From: Brucella rhizosphaerae
GTDB lineage: Bacteria; Pseudomonadota; Alphaproteobacteria; Rhizobiales; Rhizobiaceae
Direction of reading: 5' to 3'
DNA: 64,000 bases
Assembly: GCF_002252475.1 (NCBI RefSeq)
Contig: NZ_NNRK01000029.1
Span: forward strand, 1-64,000
Program-made: the position numbers and the translations under genes
Shown: in pieces, positions 1 through 7,088 of the stretch
How positions within the stretch are numbered: position 1 is the stretch's first letter
How the letters are laid out: each line of letters begins with the position of its first letter
Notes under the pieces: model-generated
What the model was told of the DNA's origin: nothing
What the model saw: the letters and a program-made list of their open reading frames with translations, nothing else
Databases searched by the model: none

Positions 1-29
1 TTATTACGTTCAAACTTGCTTTTTGCCAT
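1..29 (-). CDS. tuf: Elongation factor Tu, first nine codons only (cut by window edge)
   Basis: Reading the minus strand from position 29 gives ATG followed by codons for MAKSKFERN, the conserved amino terminus of bacterial EF-Tu, before the window ends. EF-Tu delivers aminoacyl-tRNA to the ribosome in the cytoplasm. The gene lies 139 bases downstream of tRNA-Gly on the same strand with no obvious terminator between, so it is probably co-transcribed with tRNA-Tyr and tRNA-Gly, an arrangement known for tufB in other proteobacteria. Only nine residues are visible, but they match the family closely. Confidence 0.85.
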
Positions 30-168
30 CGCCGTTGTTCTCTTTGTTCTAGAACCGCTCGAGCGTCAGCACGAAAATCCATCAGACTTTCAGGCCGACA
101 TTTATGCCAAAACGGAACGGCGAACCGCCCGTCGATGATTCCTTACATGCCTATCCGCTCTTGAAAAC

Positions 169-242
169 TGGAGCGGGTAACGGGAATCGAACCCGTGTAT
201 TCAGCTTGGAAGGCTGCTGCTCTACCATTGAGCTATACCCGC
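169..242 (-). tRNA. tRNA-Gly (TCC anticodon)
   Basis: The minus strand folds into a cloverleaf with acceptor stem GCGGGTA/TACCCGC, D-arm, an anticodon loop with TCC (complement at 208-210), T-arm GGTTCGATTCC and an encoded CCA (169-171). It lies 24 bases downstream of tRNA-Tyr and upstream of tuf on the same strand, so the three probably share one transcript. Confidence 0.97.
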
Positions 243-266
243 ATACTCTAAACTCTGATCCGACAG

Positions 267-351
267 TGGTGGAGGAAGTTGGATTTGAACCAACGTAGGC
301 TTAGCCAACGGATTTACAGTCCGTCCCCTTTAACCGCTCGGGCATTCCTCC
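267..351 (-). tRNA. tRNA-Tyr (GTA anticodon)
   Basis: This 85-base class II tRNA has acceptor stem GGAGGAA/TTCCTCC, anticodon GTA (complement at 315-317), a long variable arm and an encoded CCA (267-269). It is the first gene of a probable tRNA-Tyr/tRNA-Gly/tuf operon read leftward from the promoter at 441-469. Confidence 0.97.
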
Positions 352-440
352 TAATATCACTATCAGCAGAGTCGAGTAACTAGGCATTTTCTGCAGAATG
401 TCTGGTTGGCTGTTGAGCCCACCGTCGTTCTGCGAGGGGG

Positions 441-469
441 CTTATGCCGATATGCGCTCGTCCTGTCAA
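441..469 (-). promoter_or_regulatory. Sigma-70-type promoter for the tRNA-Tyr/tRNA-Gly/tuf operon
   Basis: On the minus strand there is a consensus -35 TTGACA (464-469) and a -10 CATAAG (441-446) with an exact 17-base spacer. Transcription would start near 434, about 80 bases before the tRNA-Tyr 5' end. The quality and position fit a stable-RNA promoter. Confidence 0.75.
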
Positions 470-645
470 CAGGGTAAAAGTGAAAAGAATGCATATCCTT
501 CCAATAGTTGCAGGTGGCAGCCTATGAAGGTTTCGGCAGAACCGCCGAAAATCAGGGCTTATGGCCGATCAGGCTACAAAATTTCCAGGTTCATTTAACT
601 GCTATCGAGCTATCTTCCCTGCTGTGGACAGGATATAAGCGCCTC

Positions 646-1515
646 ATGAACGATCAAAATTCTCCCCGTACCCCAAAAGATTCTCATTATGCGCGTCTGC
701 GCCGCGAACATCGCGACCATAAAGCCGCATCGGAAGGCAAGGCTCCACACAAGCCTCAGCGTGCCCCGATCCCCGCAGGTCGTGTTGCAGAGGGAACAGT
801 CCGTCTTTACGGCCTGCATACCGTACGCGCTGCAGTAGAGAATCCCACGCGCAAGATCTTGCGCATGTGCGCCACACGCAATGGATTCGCTCGCCTTGAA
901 ATTGGCGAAGCGGAAACTCTCCCCTTCCCTGTTGAAATTGTCGAACCGAAAGACATCGACAAAGAGACAGGCTCAGACGCTGTGCATCAGGGCGTTATGA
1001 TTGAAGCAGAACCGCTTCGACATAAGAAGCTGTCGGAATTAAAAGAAAGCCCGCTTTTGCTGGTTCTCGATCAGGTGACTGACCCACATAACGTCGGCGC
1101 TATCATTCGTTCGGCGGTTGCTTTTGGTGCAGGCGCATTGATTACGACAAGCCGCCATAGCCCACAGGAAAGCGGCGTTCTCGCGAAAGCTGCTTCCGGT
1201 GCGCTGGAATTGATTCCCCACATTGAAGTGCGCAATCTGTCGGAAGCGATTGAAGAGCTTCATTCGCTTGGCTTCATGACCATAGGCCTTGATTCGGAAG
1301 GTTCGCTGGAAATGGAAGCAACGCTGACCGGTGATCGCGTAGCTCTCGTGCTGGGCGCCGAAGGTAAGGGATTGCGCCAGAAGACACGCGAAACAGTGAA
1401 TGCGCTGGCACGGCTCGATATGCCGGGTGAGATCAAGTCGCTCAACGTTTCGAATGCGGCTGCTGTTTCGCTTTACGCCGCTGAGCGCTATCTGCGCGCA
1501 CGCCGTCCTTCGTAA
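646..1515 (+). CDS. rlmB: 23S rRNA (guanosine-2'-O-)-methyltransferase RlmB, TrmH/SPOUT family
   Basis: The 289-residue product is a SpoU/TrmH-type RNA 2'-O-ribose methyltransferase, most like RlmB, which modifies a guanosine in domain V of 23S rRNA. A basic amino-terminal tail (about residues 1-50) precedes the RNA-substrate-binding domain (GLHTVRAAVENP near 55). The knotted SAM-binding fold carries the family motifs DPHNVGAIIRSA, LVLGAEGKGL and LNVSNAAAVSLY. The open frame extends upstream to 508, but that part has no family similarity; the ATG at 646 begins the typical amino terminus. It is divergent from the tRNA/tuf operon. RlmB versus another TrmH paralogue cannot be fully separated from sequence alone. 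Confidence 0.85.
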   Translation: MNDQNSPRTPKDSHYARLRREHRDHKAASEGKAPHKPQRAPIPAGRVAEGTVRLYGLHTVRAAVENPTRKILRMCATRNGFARLEIGEAETLPFPVEIVEPKDIDKETGSDAVHQGVMIEAEPLRHKKLSELKESPLLLVLDQVTDPHNVGAIIRSAVAFGAGALITTSRHSPQESGVLAKAASGALELIPHIEVRNLSEAIEELHSLGFMTIGLDSEGSLEMEATLTGDRVALVLGAEGKGLRQKTRETVNALARLDMPGEIKSLNVSNAAAVSLYAAERYLRARRPS

Positions 1516-1538
1516 GGAACTCGGCCTAACTCCAACAT

Positions 1539-1638
1539 CTGGAGCGTTTCATACGCTCCAGATTATGATTCGGCGCTCAAACGTTTTCCAACGTGCATCT
1601 TATCCGAGAACGCTCACCGTTTTCGATGTGCATATTTG
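1539..1638. repeat. Diverged palindromic repeat element between convergent genes
   Basis: The 120-base gap between convergent rlmB and the CBS gene holds a 9-bp perfect hairpin (CTGGAGCGT / ACGCTCCAG, 1539-1561) followed by sequence recalling the dispersed palindromic element found elsewhere in the window (best copies at 6398, 8136 and 23296), including GTGCATCTTATCCGAGAACG. The hairpin could also end rlmB transcription, but no T-run follows. Confidence 0.45.
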
Positions 1639-1639
1639 A

Positions 1640-2071
1640 TCACGCAGTCGCTATGTAGGTGCGAATATCTTCCGCCTCGCGTTCCACATCCTCAATGCGT
1701 CGCTTCACAACGTCACCGATGGAAATAATTCCAGCCAATTTGCCATTCTCTTCCACCGGCATATGGCGGAAACGATTGTGCGTCATGATTTGCATCACCT
1801 GATTGATCGTGTGATGTTCCCGGCACACCTGCACTTTCGAAGTCATGAATTCTGAAACAGGCAAATCCACCGCCTTTTCCTTCATGGCCGCAATTGCACG
1901 CACCACGTCACGTTCAGAGAGAATCCCTTTAATGTGGCCTGCCTCATCGCAGGCAACAATTGCACCGATTTTATACTGGGCAAGAATGGCAATGGCGTGT
2001 GAAAGCGTATCATCAGGTCTGATGACAACGACATCCCTGCCTTTGTTTTCGAGAATCGATCTAACGGTCAT
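1640..2071 (-). CDS. CBS-domain protein (two CBS motifs)
   Basis: A 143-residue soluble protein made of a single pair of CBS repeats (about residues 8-65 and 75-130) with the typical ILSERDVVRAI and ISIGDVVKRRI segments that end each repeat. CBS pairs bind adenosyl ligands or NAD and usually act as energy-sensing regulatory modules; no catalytic domain is attached. Stand-alone proteins of this size are common in Rhizobiales and their target is generally unknown. The ATG at 2071 gives the full first beta strand. It is convergent with rlmB. Confidence 0.8.
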   Translation of the reverse strand: MTVRSILENKGRDVVVIRPDDTLSHAIAILAQYKIGAIVACDEAGHIKGILSERDVVRAIAAMKEKAVDLPVSEFMTSKVQVCREHHTINQVMQIMTHNRFRHMPVEENGKLAGIISIGDVVKRRIEDVEREAEDIRTYIATA

Positions 2072-2123
2072 GCCAAAGTCCCTCCCAAGGTTCAGCAGTC
2101 GATCATGCGGCTCTGCCGCTTGA

Positions 2124-2260
2124 TTCTAAAGCATCGGCCCAAAAATCGGAATCGATTTTTGGAAAGTGCGATGCGTAGGTTCAATAGTTTCGAGCGTCCT
2201 TTTTACGCCCAAGGGCGCGCACGGCGCTCTAACGCAACTCCTCCAGCTGCGTTCCCAAGA
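2124..2260. repeat. Diverged palindromic repeats in the CBS-rhomboid gap
   Basis: The 241-base gap downstream of the rhomboid gene holds several inverted repeats: AAAAATCG/CGATTTTT (about 2140-2161) flanked by GCATCG and GCGATGCG, and AACGCA/TGCGTT (about 2229-2252). They look like decayed members of the window's dispersed palindromic element. No open frame in the gap looks real. Confidence 0.4.
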
Positions 2261-2312
2261 TGGTGCGCTTTCAATGCCCGCTTTGCAAGCGGACTAAATA
2301 GGGAGGGGCAGG

Positions 2313-3062
2313 TCAGCGCCGTATCACGGCATCATAGCTGCGCGGCTTGTCGAGCAGTGAAATGCCAAAGAACCCGGCAATAAATCCGCCAATATGTGCT
2401 TCCCAGGCAATACCAGACAGATCTGCCCCGCCGGTCGAATAAAGGCCCGTAAAAATATTGATCAGGAACCAGATTCCAACGAAGGTCAGCACAGGCTTCA
2501 ATGTCAGCGTAAGGCCAATTGGCAAAACCGGCCCGGCAAATTCTGATCTGCGTGCAAAACTGACACGGCGAAATCCATAACGCGCAGCAGCCCCCATCAT
2601 GCCGGAAATCGCTCCGGAAGCCCCAACAAGCGGCGTCACGCTTTCGGGGTAAATGGCATAATGCGTCAGCCCCGCAATCACTGAGGTCAGAATCCAGAAG
2701 ATGATCATCCGCCCGGTGCCAATGCGTCCCGCCAGCGGGGAACCGAATGCGGCGAACCAGATCATGTTAACCGCGATATGGGCAAACCCACCATGCATGA
2801 AGGAGTAACTGATGAGCGTGAACAGCGCTGCAGGATCGGAAAACCCGTCTGCCAACGAGAAACGTGCCGGAATCAAAGCGAAGTTCAGCATGAACTCATA
2901 GTTCTGCTGCTCGCTGATAATGTAGTTCTGATAAATATAGACGCCTGCGCAAATTGCCATCAGCGCCAGAATGACGCTCGGTATGTTGAATATCGGCTCA
3001 CCGCCGCCTGATCGTCTCGAATCATTCATATTTCCGCGCATTTCAGGCTGAGGCGTACTCAT
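2313..3062 (-). CDS. Rhomboid-family intramembrane serine protease
   Basis: A 249-residue multi-pass inner-membrane protein of the rhomboid family, which cleaves transmembrane substrates. The first membrane segment (about residues 25-45) is followed by the conserved HGGFAHIAVNMIWF box, the catalytic-serine motif VGASGAISGMMGA and a late HIGGFIAGF carrying the catalytic histidine. The frame stays open to 3212, but the ATG at 3062 has a purine-rich GGAAAGCGG upstream and gives the usual short cytoplasmic amino terminus; the upstream 50 codons overlap a hairpin/terminator. The substrate is unknown. Confidence 0.85.
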   Translation of the reverse strand: MSTPQPEMRGNMNDSRRSGGGEPIFNIPSVILALMAICAGVYIYQNYIISEQQNYEFMLNFALIPARFSLADGFSDPAALFTLISYSFMHGGFAHIAVNMIWFAAFGSPLAGRIGTGRMIIFWILTSVIAGLTHYAIYPESVTPLVGASGAISGMMGAAARYGFRRVSFARRSEFAGPVLPIGLTLTLKPVLTFVGIWFLINIFTGLYSTGGADLSGIAWEAHIGGFIAGFFGISLLDKPRSYDAVIRR

Positions 3063-3147
3063 AAATTGCCGCTTTCCATCTGCCAGAGACCGGATGCGCT
3101 GATTGCACATCTTAAGAGTTGAGATTCTTGATAAGTGACAATTCATT

Positions 3148-3212
3148 AAAAATAAAGGCCGCCGGAGGGTCCCGGACGGCCTTGTCGCAAATGTTTGATA
3201 TTTGCGAGACAT
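3148..3212 (-). ncRNA. Candidate small RNA or leader attenuator ending in an intrinsic terminator
   Basis: Reading the minus strand, a perfect 8-bp hairpin (TCGCAAAT/ATTTGCGA arms, about 3184-3206) is followed by a GC-rich stem (GGCCGTCCGG / CCGGCGGCC, about 3157-3181) and then TTTATTTTT, which is the anatomy of an intrinsic terminator. It lies ~90 bases upstream of the rhomboid start on the same strand, so it is either the 3' end of an independent small RNA starting within 3212-3446 or an attenuator in the rhomboid leader. No other minus-strand gene is available to be terminated here. The 5' end is not determined. Confidence 0.45.
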
Positions 3213-3446
3213 AATCTGGAGATCAGAAAAAAGCCAACCAAGACAAAGGCTTCTTCTGATAACTCATCAAACTGCTATAAAAGAATTTTTGCAACTATTA
3301 CTTCTTGTTAACCTTAACAAGCACGCGTCGTGGATGAATAAAGGGTTAAGCTGGCATCCTTCCCGTTAATACTATTTTAATGCGCTGACCGATGGGTCCA
3401 GCCCGCAAAACCTGACGAACGGCCAGAGAGCAACAAGCAGCGCATA

Positions 3447-4094
3447 ATGAAAAACCGCAGCACGATCGCAATCTTCAGCGAATGGCAGCGACTGGCTTTG
3501 GGTCAGAGCAACCTTCTGCAGGCGCCGCAGCGCGAATCGATCCAGCCACGCAAACTGGGACGGCATCTGTCTGATCTGTTTTTTCTTGAAGAAGACGAAA
3601 ATGGTCAGTTGATGTTCCGTCTCGCCGGCACCCGCATCTGTGCTTTGTTCGGACGAGAACTAAAGACCACCCGTTTTCTATCACTTTGGCCTGAGCGAAA
3701 CCGCCCTGCCCTTAATGAACTTGCGCGCAACATCAATTCTCTTCTGGTTCCCGCATTGAGCCAGCATGACGGAATCAGCCTTTCGGGACGCAGCCTTTCA
3801 TTTGAAATGCTGCTTGCTCCGCTCGAACCGAGCGAAAACGGCAGGCTCAATCTACTCGGCAACATCTCCGTTCTTGATGACATCGCCTGGGCCGGCGCCG
3901 ACCCGCTGGTTCTGGGCAACCTCAACAGCATTGTACCACTGGCGCCCGATCTCGCGGTGGACCAAGAGCTTCGTAAGCCCGCAGTGGTGACCATGAATGG
4001 TGCAAATGCCGCCAACAGCACCCGCCGCTGGGCAACGCCGGTGCCATCTCGCGATATGCCCGCTCTGCGCGTCATTACAGGAGGCAAAGCCTGA
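3447..4094 (+). CDS. PAS-domain protein of the alphaproteobacterial PAS_5 (DUF1457) type
   Basis: A 215-residue soluble protein. Residues ~5-150 match the pattern of the PAS_5 family: a WQRLALGQ-type helix, LFFLEEDENGQLMFRLAGTRICALFGREL, and a late loop-strand segment. No kinase, cyclase or DNA-binding domain is attached, so it is a candidate sensory or adaptor protein of unknown partner. The carboxy terminus (after ~170) is low in recognisable structure. It is transcribed divergently from the rhomboid gene and stands alone. Confidence 0.7.
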   Translation: MKNRSTIAIFSEWQRLALGQSNLLQAPQRESIQPRKLGRHLSDLFFLEEDENGQLMFRLAGTRICALFGRELKTTRFLSLWPERNRPALNELARNINSLLVPALSQHDGISLSGRSLSFEMLLAPLEPSENGRLNLLGNISVLDDIAWAGADPLVLGNLNSIVPLAPDLAVDQELRKPAVVTMNGANAANSTRRWATPVPSRDMPALRVITGGKA

Positions 4095-4348
4095 CACGGC
4101 CTTCAGATGTGCATTGTAAGAAGGTAAACGCGCACTAAGGTTACGGATTGGCAAATCGAATCTAAGGCCACATTCGGCATCAAAAGGCCATAAATCATGC
4201 TATTATGGCTCGAAACACGGCATTTCTGAACAAATCATTGCTGAACTCAGCACGATTTTATTCAAATTAGATTCGCATTTTCGCGTCTGAATTTCCCCGC
4301 TCTCAAAGTCTTGCACGCATTCTTGTTTCCAACAGGGAGACAAAAAGA

Positions 4349-4957
4349 ATGACAAAGCAGACAATCATCGCAGCAATACTGGTTCTTTTGGGAACGGCTT
4401 TCGCACAAGCAGCAAGCCCGGCATCAAACTCGCATTGGATGCCCACCGGCGATCGCACCTCACAGCCAATCGGACATTATGAATTTTGCGAACGTCACGA
4501 AGCCGAATGCAGGATCACCAGCACCAACAGCGCGCCTCTGAAACTTAATCAGAAAGTCTGGCAGGAAATCATTGCTGTTAATGCCAGCGTCAATGAACGA
4601 ATCGCGCCGCGCACGGACATGGAAGTCTGGGGGAAAGAGGAATATTGGGAATACCCAACCACGGCCGGTGATTGCGACGATTATATGCTGCTTAAACGTC
4701 GTGAATTGATAACACTCGGAATTCCCGCAAACACACTGCTGATGACCGTGGTTCGGCAATCGAATGGTGAAGGCCATGCGGTTCTGACTGTGCGCACGGA
4801 TCGCGGCGATTTCATTCTCGACAATCTTGATCAGCGCGTGCGCGTCTGGAACGACACCGATTACACATTCCTCAAACGCCAATCCACGACCAACACCGGC
4901 GCATGGATATCGATCAAAGATGGTCGCGATCAGTTCGTCAGCAGCATTCGCAACTGA
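4349..4957 (+). CDS. Periplasmic transglutaminase-like cysteine peptidase (BTLCP family)
   Basis: A 202-residue exported protein with a Sec signal peptide (residues 1-21, ending AFAQA). The mature part carries the bacterial transglutaminase-like cysteine proteinase triad: Cys in AGDCDDYMLLKR, His in EGHAVLTVRT and Asp in FILDNLDQ. In other proteobacteria members such as LapG cut adhesins at the outer membrane, but many rhizobial paralogues lack a LapD partner and their substrate is unknown; none is seen here. A Shine-Dalgarno-like GGGAGA precedes the ATG. An intrinsic terminator follows at 5073-5103. Confidence 0.85.
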   Translation: MTKQTIIAAILVLLGTAFAQAASPASNSHWMPTGDRTSQPIGHYEFCERHEAECRITSTNSAPLKLNQKVWQEIIAVNASVNERIAPRTDMEVWGKEEYWEYPTTAGDCDDYMLLKRRELITLGIPANTLLMTVVRQSNGEGHAVLTVRTDRGDFILDNLDQRVRVWNDTDYTFLKRQSTTNTGAWISIKDGRDQFVSSIRN

Positions 4958-5021
4958 TTTTCGATGAATCCTCGAGCGGCCTGCGTTCAGACTGAACTGT
5001 TGAAACCGCTCTGTCTATTTG

Positions 5022-5066
5022 GTTTCCAGCAAAATCGTTTCGCACTTTTGCTGGAAGTGCTTCAAT
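5022..5066. repeat. Short variant of the dispersed palindromic element
   Basis: CCAGCAAAATCGTTTCGCAC followed by TTTTGCTGGAAGTGCTT forms an inverted repeat (CCAGCAAAA / TTTTGCTGG) and shares its layout with the longer elements. A related core is seen at 55984-56110. Confidence 0.45.
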
Positions 5067-5072
5067 TGAGAA

Positions 5073-5103
5073 AGGGACGGGTTGTCATTCCCCGTCCTTT
5101 TTT
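5073..5103 (+). terminator. Intrinsic terminator of the transglutaminase-like peptidase gene
   Basis: Stem GGACGGG (5075-5081) pairs with CCCGTCC (5091-5097) and is followed by six Ts. It overlaps the stop of the convergent carbonic-anhydrase-like gene. Confidence 0.85.
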
Positions 5104-5629
5104 ATGCAGGTTCCAGACCACGCATGAAGGACTGCCCCTTCTCGACATAATGCTGGGCTGACAGCTTCAGCTTTTCCGCAGACGAAGAATCAAGCTCCCG
5201 AATAACGCGTGCTGGAGAGCCAACAATCAGCGAATTATCTGGAAACTCTTTGCCTTCTGTCACAAGCGCGCCAGCCCCAATCAGACAATTGTTTCCGATC
5301 TTCGCACCATTGAGAATAATCGCACCCATGCCGATTAACGTGTTTTCACCAATCGTGCAGCCATGCAGGATAGCGCGGTGCCCAATGGTGCAGCCTTTGC
5401 CAATTGTAAGCGGAAAGCCAATATCCGTATGCATGATGCAATGCTCCTGCACATTGGTGTTAGCACCAACAGTGATCGGTTCATTATCGCCACGCAAAAC
5501 AGCACCGAACCAGAAACCAGCATTTTCGCCGATCACCAGCTTGCCGATCAACGTTGCATCCGGCGCGATCCAGTTGCTGGCACGATCGACAAATTCCGGC
5601 CGATGGCCATTATACACGTAGATTGGCAT
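5102..5629 (-). CDS. Gamma-class carbonic anhydrase family protein (left-handed beta-helix)
   Basis: A 175-residue hexapeptide-repeat protein. Repeats of the form [LIV]-G-x4 run through most of the chain, and the three histidines expected to bind metal in gamma-carbonic anhydrases are present in EHCIMH and IGHRAILHGC. Family members interconvert CO2 and bicarbonate, although close relatives (YrdA, PaaY) may have other roles. Length is normal for the family. It is the last gene of a probable leftward group with the two small genes at 5667-6376. Confidence 0.85.
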   Translation of the reverse strand: MPIYVYNGHRPEFVDRASNWIAPDATLIGKLVIGENAGFWFGAVLRGDNEPITVGANTNVQEHCIMHTDIGFPLTIGKGCTIGHRAILHGCTIGENTLIGMGAIILNGAKIGNNCLIGAGALVTEGKEFPDNSLIVGSPARVIRELDSSSAEKLKLSAQHYVEKGQSFMRGLEPA

Positions 5630-5666
5630 GAGCTTTCCTCCATCATAAATTTTGTAGCAAGATGCG

Positions 5667-6041
5667 CTATTTATCGTGGGAACGGAATGCGGCTTTCAGA
5701 CAATAGACGGTCGCGATCAAAAAGATAACGGCAGCAAAAAGCTTGATCCCTACAATCGTTGAAAAGAATCCCCAATCGTCAGGCCAGCGGGAGGTGCTGC
5801 GTAACCGCCCCATATGGGCCGATATTGTCATTTTTCCTGTCGCGATGTTGTGAATTGCGCTGCGGACCAGAAAAAACACGATCAATGCGCCCAGCACCGT
5901 ACTTGCCCATAGCGAGCCTCTCGAAAAGGCTCGCATTTCTCCGAGAGGCCGATTCTCAGGATCGGGCTTTACCTCGCGCGTTTCGCGCTCGCGTATGTTG
6001 AGCCAGGAAGGAAGCCGTTTGTCGTCATCGCCCTCTGCCAT
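5667..6041 (-). CDS. Small membrane protein of unknown function
   Basis: A 124-residue protein not recognised as any named family. A charged amino terminus (residues 1-40, rich in Asp, Arg and Glu) is followed by one hydrophobic segment at about 44-66 and a second at about 92-115, so it probably sits in the inner membrane with two passes. It begins two bases after the stop of the exported protein at 6044-6376 and ends 37 bases before the carbonic-anhydrase-like gene, suggesting one transcript. Confidence 0.6.
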   Translation of the reverse strand: MAEGDDDKRLPSWLNIRERETREVKPDPENRPLGEMRAFSRGSLWASTVLGALIVFFLVRSAIHNIATGKMTISAHMGRLRSTSRWPDDWGFFSTIVGIKLFAAVIFLIATVYCLKAAFRSHDK

Positions 6042-6043
6042 AG

Positions 6044-6376
6044 TCAGGGATAATCGCAGATTTCATAGCCGCTGCTTTCAGCCTCGACTGCTGCCTTTAT
6101 CCAGTAAAAGACATTTCCGTCACCCTTGAGCTTGCCCTGACACAACGCAACGACATTACCCTGTCCAGCCGGTGCTTTTGTCGCGCAGGATGCTTTCCAG
6201 CTTGCAAAACGCTCAATCGAACCATCGATAATTTCCGGAAAACCAAAATAGATTTTGCTCATTTTCTGGGCCAGTTCCGGGCACGTTCCATCATCATCGA
6301 TTGTCTGTGCCTGGGCTGTGGACGCAGCAAAGCTCATGAAGAGCACGGCTGCTAGGCTCGTAAATGAGAATCTCAT
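6044..6376 (-). CDS. Small exported protein of unknown function
   Basis: A 110-residue protein with a clear Sec signal peptide (residues 1-23, ending STAQAQ). The mature part of ~87 residues has four cysteines (in GTCPEL, KASCAT, ALCQGK and EICDYP), suggesting disulfides in the periplasm. No family is recognised. It is the first gene of the small leftward group 6376 to 5102. Confidence 0.65.
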   Translation of the reverse strand: MRFSFTSLAAVLFMSFAASTAQAQTIDDDGTCPELAQKMSKIYFGFPEIIDGSIERFASWKASCATKAPAGQGNVVALCQGKLKGDGNVFYWIKAAVEAESSGYEICDYP

Positions 6377-6397
6377 CTTGTCTCCCGGCAGTTCTTC

Positions 6398-6498
6398 AGA
6401 GCGCGTTTCAATCTGATTGAATCAGATCAGCGCTCTCATTATCTGTTTTCACGCGCATCTTTTCCGAAAACCGTTTCACACTTTTCGGGCTGCGCTCT
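6398..6498. repeat. Dispersed ~101 bp palindromic element (Bru-RS-like)
   Basis: The element starts AGAGCGCG and ends GGGCTGCGCTCT; inside are the palindrome ATCTGATTGAATCAGAT and the signature CCGAAAACCG..TCACACTTTTCGGG. The same layout recurs at 8136-8238, 23296-23396, 24392-24492, 43859-43956 and, truncated, at 26131-26186. Size and palindromic nature recall the Bru-RS repeats of Brucella; identity with them is inferred. The following ~90 bases (to 6590) hold a second, weaker copy containing AAGTGCGAAGCAGTTTTGCG. Confidence 0.8.
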
Positions 6499-6637
6499 AA
6501 TCTGTTGCTATTTCTAGAATATTTCGAGCGTAAGTGCGAAGCAGTTTTGCGTCCGATATGACATAGAATGGAAAGCGGCCTGACGATTCCGTTCAAGCGG
6601 AACTTCTTTCGAGAAGTCATCAACAAACATCAAGCCA

Positions 6638-6676
6638 ATAAAAAACGCCCTCCCTGCAGCAGCAGGAAGGGCGTTC
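6638..6676 (-). terminator. Intrinsic terminator of the DUF3126 gene
   Basis: On the minus strand AACGCCCTTCCTGC pairs with GCAGGGAGGGCGTT around a short loop and is followed by TTTTTATTGG. It lies 20 bases after the DUF3126 stop codon. Confidence 0.88.
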
Positions 6677-6695
6677 TTGTTGACTTCAACGGATC

Positions 6696-6902
6696 TCAGA
6701 GATCGACGTCGAGAATTGCCATCGAGAAATTGTAGGACAGTTCGCCGTCGTCTTCATCCTTGTAGACAAGACCCAGGAACTCGTCTTCCAAATACACCTC
6801 GGCAGAATCGTCCTTGCGTGGACGTGCCTTCACCTGAAGGCCCGGATTGTTGAAAGTCCGCTTGAAATAGGCGTCGAGTTTCTTGAGTTCTTCGGGTTTC
6901 AA
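6696..6902 (-). CDS. DUF3126 family protein
   Basis: A 68-residue acidic protein matching the small alphaproteobacterial DUF3126 family of unknown function: LKKLDAYFKRTF at the start, basic VKARPRK in the middle and an acidic VYKDEDDGELSYNF end. The frame stays open to 6995, but the family length and an AGGAG placed seven bases upstream point to the TTG at 6902 as the start. It is monocistronic, with a terminator immediately downstream. Confidence 0.78.
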   Translation of the reverse strand: MKPEELKKLDAYFKRTFNNPGLQVKARPRKDDSAEVYLEDEFLGLVYKDEDDGELSYNFSMAILDVDL

Positions 6903-7088
6903 CCGGCTTCTCCTGCTATTGATTTGAGGCCGGTTTAATGCACCCGGCCTTATGTGATGTAAAGCACTAACACGTGCACTGCCGCACGCATGCACGAATA
7001 GTTATGAACCGTTAAGCGTGATATAGGCCGACCCGAATAAAAAACCAGAAGATGGCCCTATTCGCGGTCTGAAAGATCGATAAAGCAA

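Noticed and set aside
508..645. 46-codon extension of rlmB
   Set aside because: In frame but without family similarity; ATG at 646 begins the typical RlmB amino terminus.
6398..6498. CRISPR-like spaced repeats
   Set aside because: Similar repeats occur across the window, but as single dispersed palindromes in intergenic DNA, never as short repeats with regular spacers. No cas genes are present.
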